Positions 45,810 through 53,200 of a stretch of 64,000 bases of DNA are shown piece after piece. The stretch lies in the NCBI RefSeq assembly GCF_024807615.1, contig NZ_JANUCJ010000002.1:992001-1056000 (forward strand), read 5' to 3'. Under the pieces are notes generated by a model, which saw only the letters and a list, made by a program, of their open reading frames with translations, did no database searches and was not told where the DNA came from. The translations under genes and the position numbers were made by a program. How positions within the stretch are numbered: the stretch's first letter is position 1; every line of letters starts with the position of its first letter. Origin of the DNA: Tsukamurella ocularis. GTDB taxonomy: Bacteria; Actinomycetota; Actinomycetes; Mycobacteriales; Mycobacteriaceae.

Positions 45810-47081
45810 CTCCTCCCCCGACTCCGGGGCTCCGACGGTGACCGTCGGCGCACCGTCGGGCAGCGCGGTGGTGACGGCGAACCCGGGCCGGGCGGTGCCG
45901 ACGAAGGCGCGCGGCCAGTCCCGGAGCACAGCGACGCGGTTGCCCATCCCAGCCAAGTAGTACAGGTGCACGGCCAGCCAGCCGACCCACGCGACGATGC
46001 CGGTGAGCCCGGGCAGACCGAGCGGCGGCTGGATGACGGCGTGCGGGGTGTCGATCATCGCCATGCTGCCCTTGTCCAGGTAGCGGAAGTGCGTGCCCGG
46101 GCCCGTCTTCCCGCGAATGATGTCAGCGGCGTGGCGGCCCTGCTGCATGGCGACGGGGCTCTGTCCGGGTAGGCCGTTCAGGCTCGTCATGTCGCCGAGG
46201 GCGAAGACATCGGCCCGGCTGCCGACCGTGAGGTCGCGGTTGATGAGGAGGCGGCCGTTGCGGTCCGTCTCGCAGCCCGTGGCCTCGGCGATCACCCCGG
46301 CGAGCGGGGTGGCCTTGACGCCCGCCGACCAGACGACGGTGCCCGCGGCGATCTCGCGCTCGACGCCCGCCTTGTCCTTGACGGTGACGACGTCATCCTC
46401 GATCGCGGTGACGAACGTGCCGGTGTGCACCGTGACGCCCGCCTTCTCCAGCGCGGCGAGGGTGTAGCCCGAGAGGGTGCCGCCGTAGAAGGGCAGGACG
46501 TCGTCGGCACCCTCGACCAGGTGGATGCGGATCTCGGCGTCGTCGTGGAAGCGGCGCGCGAGCTCGGCGACCTGGCCCGCGACCTCGACGCCCGTGGCGC
46601 CGGCGCCGACCACCACAACGGTGCGCGCGGGGCTCTCGGCGGGGGCGTCGAACGCGGCCCGCAGCCGCGTCCGGAGATTCTCGGCGTCCTCGAGGGTCTT
46701 GAGGGCGAAGGTACGGCCGGCCCACTCGTCGTGCCCGAAGTACGCCTGCGCGGCGCCCGCAGCGACGATGAGGTAGGTGTAGCCGATCTGCTCGATGCCG
46801 TCGGCGGTCGCGTAGGTGACCACCTTGCGCTCGGCGTCGACCTCGGTGACATAGCCGGTCACGACGTCGACGGTGCGGCGGCGGCGCAGCACCTCAGCGA
46901 TGGGCGGCGCGATGCGCTCGCCGACGGTGACGCCGGTGGCCACCTGGTAGAGCAGGGGCTGGAACAGGTGGGTGCCGTTCGCCGAGATGAGGGTGGTCTC
47001 GATGTTCGACTTGGCCAGCTGCTTCGCGGCGGCGAGGCCGCCGAATCCCGAGCCGATCACCACGACGTGGGTGCTGCGCAT
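45747..47081 (-). CDS. ndh: Type II NADH dehydrogenase
   Basis: A 444-residue NDH-2-type flavoprotein that passes electrons from NADH to menaquinone without pumping protons. The FAD site GSGFGGLAAAKQLA is at residues 10-23, QPLLYQVATG near 42, the NAD site VVVVGAGATGVEVAGQ near 160, and ALGDMTSLNG and VAMQQGRHAA near 300. A C-terminal hydrophobic segment (GIVAWVGWLAVHLYYLAGM) fits the membrane-contact region. ATG at 47081 follows a strong GGAGGAG. It is divergent from a LysR regulator, its likely controller, and overlaps ldtB by 63 bp at the 3' end. Confidence 0.9.
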   Translation of the reverse strand: MRSTHVVVIGSGFGGLAAAKQLAKSNIETTLISANGTHLFQPLLYQVATGVTVGERIAPPIAEVLRRRRTVDVVTGYVTEVDAERKVVTYATADGIEQIGYTYLIVAAGAAQAYFGHDEWAGRTFALKTLEDAENLRTRLRAAFDAPAESPARTVVVVGAGATGVEVAGQVAELARRFHDDAEIRIHLVEGADDVLPFYGGTLSGYTLAALEKAGVTVHTGTFVTAIEDDVVTVKDKAGVEREIAAGTVVWSAGVKATPLAGVIAEATGCETDRNGRLLINRDLTVGSRADVFALGDMTSLNGLPGQSPVAMQQGRHAADIIRGKTGPGTHFRYLDKGSMAMIDTPHAVIQPPLGLPGLTGIVAWVGWLAVHLYYLAGMGNRVAVLRDWPRAFVGTARPGFAVTTALPDGAPTVTVGAPESGEELPGGLRVAGAPDGPREIPVA

Positions 47082-47169
47082 GATCTTCTCCTCCTTCACG
47101 ACGTCTTTGTCTACTACCAGATTGGTGCATGGATGATCACGCTTCAACCTGGTAGATCGCCGTCCTGAT

Positions 47170-47187
47170 GATGCGACCCATCGCATC
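47170..47187. promoter_or_regulatory. LysR-type operator between ndh and the regulator gene
   Basis: GATGCGA-CCCA-TCGCATC is a perfect 7-bp-arm dyad containing a T-N11-A core, ending 6 bp before a TAGAAT -10 element (47194-47199) of the lysR gene. A wider pair CTACCAG (47114-47120) / CTGGTAG (47149-47155) lies nearer the ndh start. Both fit a LysR protein controlling itself and the divergent ndh. Confidence 0.58.
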
Positions 47188-47205
47188 TGTTCATAGAATG
47201 GCGGT

Positions 47206-48072
47206 ATGGAATTCCGGCAGCTCGAGTACCTCGTCGCGGTGGCCGACCACGGCGGCTTCTCCCGAGCGGCGAAGCAGTGCTTCGTCTCCCAGTCGGCGGT
47301 GAGCCACCAGATCGCGACCCTCGAGAAGGAACTGGGCGCCGAGCTCTTCGAGCGGGCGGGGCGGCGGGTGCGCCTCACCGACGCCGGCGAGTCCCTGCTC
47401 CCCCGCGCCCGCGAGCTGCTCCGGCAGCGGGACGAGGCCATCGACGCGGTGCGACCGCGGCCCGACCGGATCCGGCTCGCGGCGAACATGTCGTTCGCCC
47501 GGTCCGCGCTGGCCGCCGCCTCCGACGTGCGCGAGCGGCACCCGGGCGCGGAGATCGACTTCCTCATCAAGCCCTTCGCGCAGCGCATTGCCGCGGTGAA
47601 GTCGGGTGAGGCCGACCTCGCGCTCATCCGCGGCCGCCTGGACGAGCCCGGCCTCTACCTGGAGCCGCTCTGGGTCGACAATCCGCTCATCGCGTTCTCC
47701 ACGAGGCACCCCCTCGCGGTGCTCGGTCGGGCACCGTCGACCACGGAGCTGGCGCAGTACCCACTGCTCCTGCCGCCCCCGCACCAGCAGGTGCTGCTCC
47801 ACCGGCTCGTCGACAAGGTGTTCACTGCCGACGGGCTGGAGGTACGGCTCGGTCCCGAGATCCGCGAGGACCACCCCGTCGCTTTCGAGCTGATCAACAA
47901 CCCCGAGGGGTGGACGCTGCTGTACGAGGACCCGCGCCAGCCCGGCATCGCGAGCCGGCCGGCGCCGGGCTTCACACTGCCCGTGTCCGCGGTGCTGCGC
48001 ACCGACGCCACCCCGAACCCGCTGGTCGCGGAACTGCTGGTAGGACTGTCGAACGGGTACCGCCGGGGCTGA
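47206..48072 (+). CDS. LysR-family transcriptional regulator
   Basis: A 288-residue LysR regulator. The N-terminal helix-turn-helix is clear (MEFRQLEYLVAVADHGGFSR, AAKQCFVSQSAVSHQIATLE), followed by an inducer-binding domain (about 90-288) with only modest similarity to described subgroups. ATG at 47206 is 6 bases after a TAGAAT -10 element, so the message is probably leaderless. The divergent neighbour encodes type II NADH dehydrogenase, suggesting control by redox or respiratory state, though no ligand can be named. Confidence 0.88.
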   Translation: MEFRQLEYLVAVADHGGFSRAAKQCFVSQSAVSHQIATLEKELGAELFERAGRRVRLTDAGESLLPRARELLRQRDEAIDAVRPRPDRIRLAANMSFARSALAAASDVRERHPGAEIDFLIKPFAQRIAAVKSGEADLALIRGRLDEPGLYLEPLWVDNPLIAFSTRHPLAVLGRAPSTTELAQYPLLLPPPHQQVLLHRLVDKVFTADGLEVRLGPEIREDHPVAFELINNPEGWTLLYEDPRQPGIASRPAPGFTLPVSAVLRTDATPNPLVAELLVGLSNGYRRG

Positions 48073-48126
48073 TCTGACGGTCCGCCGCCCGGATCCGATC
48101 GGGTGCGGAGCCGGGGGCGCGCGCAC

Positions 48127-48510
48127 TCAGGGCTTGCCGCGGAACCGCTTGCTCACTTCGGCCGGCACCGCGAGCACCCGTTCGGCGACGGTGACCGCCG
48201 CGCCGGGCATGGAGAGCAGACTGTTGACCTTCTCCAACGCCGCGTCGGTCTTCTCCAGGGTTGCGGAGAACCGCGCCGTGAGCTTCTCGAACTCGTCGAG
48301 ATTGCGGTTCACGCGGGCCACCGTCTCGTCGAACGTCGACATGGTGGTACTCATGTTTTCCATGGTCACTGCCATGCCCTCGAGCATGGTCGTGGCCTGG
48401 TCGATCGTCATGTCCGCGTTGAGCGCCGCGCTCGCCAGGCTGCGGATGCGTGCGCGGCCGCGGCCACCCGCGCCGCCGGAGTACCCCGAGCCCTCGTCCT
48501 GTGCTGCCAT
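48127..48510 (-). CDS. Hypothetical helical protein
   Basis: A 127-residue protein of unknown function. After a Gly/Arg-rich start, residues 30-105 are strongly helical with heptad-like spacing (TTMLEGMAVTMENMSTTMSTF, then LDEFEKLTARFSATLEKT), predicting a coiled coil. The end is basic (VSKRFRGKP). Similar short helical proteins sit beside bcp in other actinobacteria, as far as I recall, but I cannot name a family. It is divergent from bcp with only 18 bp between the start codons, so the two promoters overlap. Confidence 0.68.
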   Translation of the reverse strand: MAAQDEGSGYSGGAGGRGRARIRSLASAALNADMTIDQATTMLEGMAVTMENMSTTMSTFDETVARVNRNLDEFEKLTARFSATLEKTDAALEKVNSLLSMPGAAVTVAERVLAVPAEVSKRFRGKP

Positions 48511-48528
48511 GCCCGATACGGTAACGGC

Positions 48529-49002
48529 ATGACTACATCGACGCGGCTGGAGCCGGGAGTAAATGCACCTTCTTTCACTTTGCCGGACCAGGACGGCAAT
48601 CCTGTGTCGCTCTCCGACTACCGTGGCCAGCGGGTTGTTCTCTACTTCTACCCGGCAGCGATGACGCCGGGTTGCACCAAACAGGCCTGCGATTTCCGCG
48701 ACAACCTGGCCGACTTCGCCGACGCCGGGCTCACCGTGCTGGGCATCTCTCCCGACAAGCCGGCGAAGCTCGCGAAGTTCCAGGAGCGCGACTCGATCAC
48801 ATTCCCGCTCCTGTCGGACCCGGATAAGCAGGTGCTTACCGAATACGGGGCCTTCGGTGAGAAGATGATGTACGGCAAGACCGTGACGGGCGTCATCAGG
48901 TCGACGTTCGTCATCGGCGCGGACGGCACCATCGAGGTGGCGCAGTACAACGTGCGCGCGACCGGCCATGTCGCCAAGTTGCGCCGCGATCTGAAGATCT
49001 AG
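48529..49002 (+). CDS. bcp: Bcp-type thiol peroxidase (peroxiredoxin)
   Basis: A 157-residue peroxiredoxin of the bacterioferritin-comigratory protein type, the same length as Rv2521. The peroxidatic Cys49 and resolving Cys54 lie in MTPGCTKQAC; FTLPDQDGNPVSL and the Arg of VIRSTFVI complete the active site. It reduces hydrogen and organic peroxides with thioredoxin as donor. ATG at 48529 has no ribosome site, so leaderless translation is likely. The acyl-CoA dehydrogenase gene starts 17 bp after its stop, forming a probable operon. Confidence 0.93.
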   Translation: MTTSTRLEPGVNAPSFTLPDQDGNPVSLSDYRGQRVVLYFYPAAMTPGCTKQACDFRDNLADFADAGLTVLGISPDKPAKLAKFQERDSITFPLLSDPDKQVLTEYGAFGEKMMYGKTVTGVIRSTFVIGADGTIEVAQYNVRATGHVAKLRRDLKI

Positions 49003-49019
49003 AGAGGAACCCCACCGAC

Positions 49020-50165
49020 GTGGAACGCACCATCTACTCCGAGGACCACCTGCAGTTCGGCTCGGCGGTGCGGGACTACCTGCAGAAGCAGGTACTTCCG
49101 CACGCCGAGCAGTACATCGACGACAAGCTGATCGCCCGCGACGTGTGGCGCGGCCTCGGCGAGCAGGGCGTCCTCGGACTCGAGATCCCGGAGTCGTACG
49201 GCGGCGGCGAAGCGGAGGACTACCGGTTCAACGCGATCGCGCAGGAGGAGCTGGCCAAGGTCTCGATGGCCTTCGCCAGCTCGGTGGGCATCGACTTCGA
49301 CATCACCACGCCCTACATCGCGCGCTTGGGTACCGACGAGGCGAAGCAGCAGTGGCTGCCCGCCATCGCCGCCGGCGAGGCCGTGGCCGCGATCGGCATG
49401 ACCGAGCCCTCGGCGGGCTCCGACCTGGCCGGAATCAAGTCCACGGCGGTGCGCAGCGGCGACGACTGGATCCTCAACGGCTCCAAGACCTTCATCACCA
49501 ACGGCTACACCTGCGACGTCGCCGTGATCGCGGCGAAGACCAACCCCGACGCCAAGGCCCGCGGCATCTCGCTGTTCGCCGTGGACTGTTCGCTGCCCGG
49601 TTTCGAGCGGGGCCGCAAGCTCGACAAGGTGGGCCAGCCCGAGGCCGACACCGCGGAGCTCTTCTACTCCGACCTGCGCGTGCCCGGCAGCGCCCTCATC
49701 GGCGAGGTGGACCGCGGTTTCTACCACATGATGGAGAAGCTGCCCCAGGAGCGCATCGGCTCCGCGGTGGGCAACATCGCGCACGCCAAGCAGATCCTGG
49801 CAGAGACGATCGAGTACGCCCGCGAGCGCAAGGCCTTCGGTGCGTCGATCGGCTCGTTCCAGCACAACAAGTTCCTGCTGGCCGACCTGGTCACCAAGAT
49901 CGAGATGGCGCAGGCCTACGTGGACCAGGCCGTGGTCGCGCACGCCGAGGGCACGCTGACCGCCGTCGACGCCGCGAAGGTCAAGTACATCTCCGCCGAG
50001 ATCCAGAACCAGGTGCTGGACTCCTGCGTGCAGCTGCACGGCGGCTACGGCTACATGCGCGAGTACCGCGCCGCCCGCGCGTGGATGGACGCCCGCGTCA
50101 CCCGCATCTGGGCCGGTTCGTCCGAGATCATGAAGGAGATCATCGGGCGCGACCTGACGCTGTAG
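49020..50165 (+). CDS. Acyl-CoA dehydrogenase
   Basis: A 381-residue FAD-dependent acyl-CoA dehydrogenase: LGEQGVLGLEIPESYGGG near residue 45, IGMTEPSAGSDLAGIKS near 127, TFITNGYTCDVAVIAAKT near 155 and the C-terminal LHGGYGYMREY...IWAGSSEIMKEII. It should introduce a 2,3-double bond into an acyl-CoA; chain length cannot be told. It is 17 bp downstream of bcp. Start GTG at 49020 follows AGAGAGGA. Two hairpins follow its stop, before the converging carboxylase gene. Confidence 0.87.
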   Translation: MERTIYSEDHLQFGSAVRDYLQKQVLPHAEQYIDDKLIARDVWRGLGEQGVLGLEIPESYGGGEAEDYRFNAIAQEELAKVSMAFASSVGIDFDITTPYIARLGTDEAKQQWLPAIAAGEAVAAIGMTEPSAGSDLAGIKSTAVRSGDDWILNGSKTFITNGYTCDVAVIAAKTNPDAKARGISLFAVDCSLPGFERGRKLDKVGQPEADTAELFYSDLRVPGSALIGEVDRGFYHMMEKLPQERIGSAVGNIAHAKQILAETIEYARERKAFGASIGSFQHNKFLLADLVTKIEMAQAYVDQAVVAHAEGTLTAVDAAKVKYISAEIQNQVLDSCVQLHGGYGYMREYRAARAWMDARVTRIWAGSSEIMKEIIGRDLTL

Positions 50166-50180
50166 GTCGCTTCGACGGTG

Positions 50181-50213
50181 ACGGCCGGGGTGCGCAGGGC
50201 GCGCCCCGGCCGT
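50181..50213 (+). terminator. 10-bp GC hairpin after the acyl-CoA dehydrogenase gene
   Basis: ACGGCCGGGG pairs perfectly with CCCCGGCCGT over a 13-base loop, 15 bp after the stop, and is followed by TCGTCGT. The first of two tandem hairpins in this convergent gap. Confidence 0.6.
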
Positions 50214-50235
50214 TCGTCGTACAGGTCACGGAACG

Positions 50236-50275
50236 ACGAAGGGCGCCGTCGGGATGTCCCGACGGCGCCCTTCGT
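50236..50275. terminator. 19-bp perfect hairpin between convergent genes
   Basis: Arms 50236-50254 and 50257-50275 (ACGAAGGGCGCC... and ...GGCGCCCTTCGT) are perfectly complementary with a 2-base loop. It ends 9 bp before the carboxylase stop, so it would fold in transcripts from both sides. Like the cmrA hairpin, it starts ACGAA and ends TTCGT. Confidence 0.75.
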
Positions 50276-50284
50276 ACGCGAGTC

Positions 50285-53200
50285 CTACTGCGCGGCCTCG
50301 ATCACCGAGATGATCTTCGGGCGCAGGTCGGCGGCGGCGATGATCTCGTCGACCGAGCCGACCTCGACGGCGCGACGGATGCTGTGCACCCCGTCGAACT
50401 CGGAGGCGACCTCGCCCAGCTTCTCGGCGCGGACGGAGCCCCGCACCTCGTCGAGCTCGGCGAGCAGCGCCGCGCGCTCGGTGCCGGTGGCCTCGGCCAC
50501 CTGCGCCTCGAGGTCCTTGACCCGCGCGTCGTTGCCGGTGCGGGAGTTGACCTCACCCGAGAAGACCACCGCGGCCGCGGGCGCGCCACCGAGCACCGAG
50601 GCGAAGGAGCCCTCGATGGCCAGCACCGTCATGTTCGGGTTCAGCTGCTTGCTGAACACCACGAACGCGCCGCCGTGGTACCGCGAGATCACGCAGAAGA
50701 CGATCGGACCCGAGAAGTTGACGATCGCGCGACCGATCTCGGCGCCGTACTCCAACTGGAGCTTGCGCAGTGACTCCGGCGACCCATCGAAGCCTGACAG
50801 GTTGGCGAGCACGACCAGCGGCCGGTTGTCGCTCGCCGCGTTGATCGCGCGCGCCGCCTTCTTCGACGACTGCGGGAACAGCGTGCCGGCGGTGTAGGTG
50901 TCCGGGCCGTCGGTCGCCGGGAAGCCCAGGCGCGGCACCGACTTCGACTCGATGCCCAGCAGGCAGACCGGGATGCCGCCGATGTGCACGTCCTGCACGA
51001 CCGCGGTCTCGGCGTCGGCCATACCGGCCCAGCGCTCGAGCACGTCGTGGTCCTGGTCGGACAACGCGCGCATCACGGTGCGGATATCGAAGGGCTTCTT
51101 GCGATCCGGGTTCTTCTCCGCGGAGAAGATGTCGCCGACGGTCGTGAAGTCGCTGTCGGCGAGCACGTGCGGGAACGTCGTGATGTCGCGATCGGACGGG
51201 TCCGTGGTCGCGGCGCGACGCGGCGCCTGCTCGCCGGGGGCGATGTAGGTGTGCGCGTAGTGCTCCATCAGGATCTGGTGCGCGCCCATGAGATCCGCGG
51301 ACCAATACTGCGCCTGGCCGTTCGGACCCATGATGCGGTCGTAACCGCCGATGCCGAAGTTGTCCTCCGCCGAGACGCCGCCCGAGAAGTCCAGCGACTG
51401 CTTGCCGGTGAGCACCATCGCCGACTCCGGCGTCATGATCAGCACGCCCTTGGTGTGCATGAGCATGGTGGCCTCGGCGTTCCAGTACGGCTGCGCGCCC
51501 ACGTTGATGCCGGCGGAGACGATGTTGATCTCACCGCCCTGCTGCGTGAACTCGACGATCTTCTTCAGCGACGCGGCGACCCAGTCCATGTTCTCGGTGC
51601 CCGAGTCCATGGAAATGCGGGCACCCGCGGAGAGCGCGTACCACTCGACGGGCAGCTCCATCCGGTGCGCGAGGTCGATCGCCGCGCTGATCCGGCGGCA
51701 CTCCGCCTCGGCGAGCGCACCCAGCGACTTGGTCGGATCGCCCAGCAGCAGAACGCGCTTGACACCCTCCGGATACAGGTCAGTCGCCGTAGAGATGACG
51801 CCGACCACGATGCCTGCGGTGTTGCGCCCCTTCGGCCGGTCTGTGGGCACCAGCACGTCGGCGATGTCGCCCTCGGCCAACTCGTACTCGACGAAATCGC
51901 CCAGCGCGGAAGTCAGCTCGTACGGGTAGACGGTGTTGCGGCTCGCGGCGCGCAGCACCTTCTGGCGGTAGCCGTCGATCGGCTCGACGGTGTCCTCGAC
52001 CGGCTCGCCGATGTGCAGGTCGGCACGACCGGTGGGGCTGAAGGACACCCGCACCTCGGTCTTGACGAGCTCGCCGGTCGCCGCGTCACGGCGACGGCCG
52101 ATGAGCAGCACCTCCTCGAGACCCGCGCCGACCGTGGTCGACCCGATGTGCCCGGCGAGCGCCTCGAGCTCCGTATCGCTGAGGTCCACCGGCGGCCAGA
52201 TGTACATGACGATCCGGTTGGTGGGCAGGCGCTTCGCGCTGGGGCGGGCGGCCTGCGCCCGGCGGATCGAGTCCACGCACGTGGCGAGCGCGATCTCCGC
52301 GGTCGGCAGGGCCAGGAGGCGGCCCTCGCCGTCGCGGACGGCGGCCAGGTCGCGGACCTGGGCGAACGCGACCAGGCGATCGTCGGCCGGGTTCTCCTTG
52401 GCGACCGCGCGGTAGAGGTACACCTCCTCGTCGTCCGACGAGGTGAGGCGCGTCAGATCGAAGCGGCGCAGCCGCTCCAGCTGCATGCGCTGCGCGATGT
52501 ACGGGTGCAGGCCGCGGATCAGGCGGTCCTCGACGACCCCGTTGGTCGCCGCGCGGAACGTGAAGTGGTGGTGCATGACCGCACCGCCGCTGCCCGCGAC
52601 GGTGATCGTCACGCGACGGACCTGCGCCGGGAGCGGGTGCGCCGACAGCACGCTGTCGAAGGCGGCCACCATCTCGTCCTGATCCTCGGGCTGCTGCTCC
52701 CAGCTGAGGTAGATGTCGGCGTCCACCGACGCCGCGCCCTCGGCGACCTGCGCCAGCCCGGCGACCGCGGCGCTGAGCCCGTCGTAGGCAACGGCGGCGG
52801 AGGCGAGCAGGGCACCGTCGCGCTCGGCGACGACCCACTCGGTGCCGGCGACGTCCTGCGTGCGGACCTCCGTGAGGCCCTTGTTGCCGTAGTAGCGGCG
52901 GGTGAGGACCTCGAGCATGACCGCGTTGTCGGTGGGGTGATCCCCCGCCAAGCGCTCGCCCAGGAGCAGGACCAGCGGCTCGGTGCTGCGCACCATCTCC
53001 GCGATGCGGTCGGAACGGTCTACGGCCGTGGGGTTCTGGTCGAGGTGCGTCAGGTGCGCGCGGACCGCCGAGTACACGCCCTCGCGGTTGCCGCGCAGCA
53101 GCGGCTGACCGAACCAGGCGAAGACCACGCCGCGGGCGAGGTCGGCGATCACCGGGTAGCGCGACTGCGTCGCGTCCATGAGCCGCTCGAGCACGGCGCG

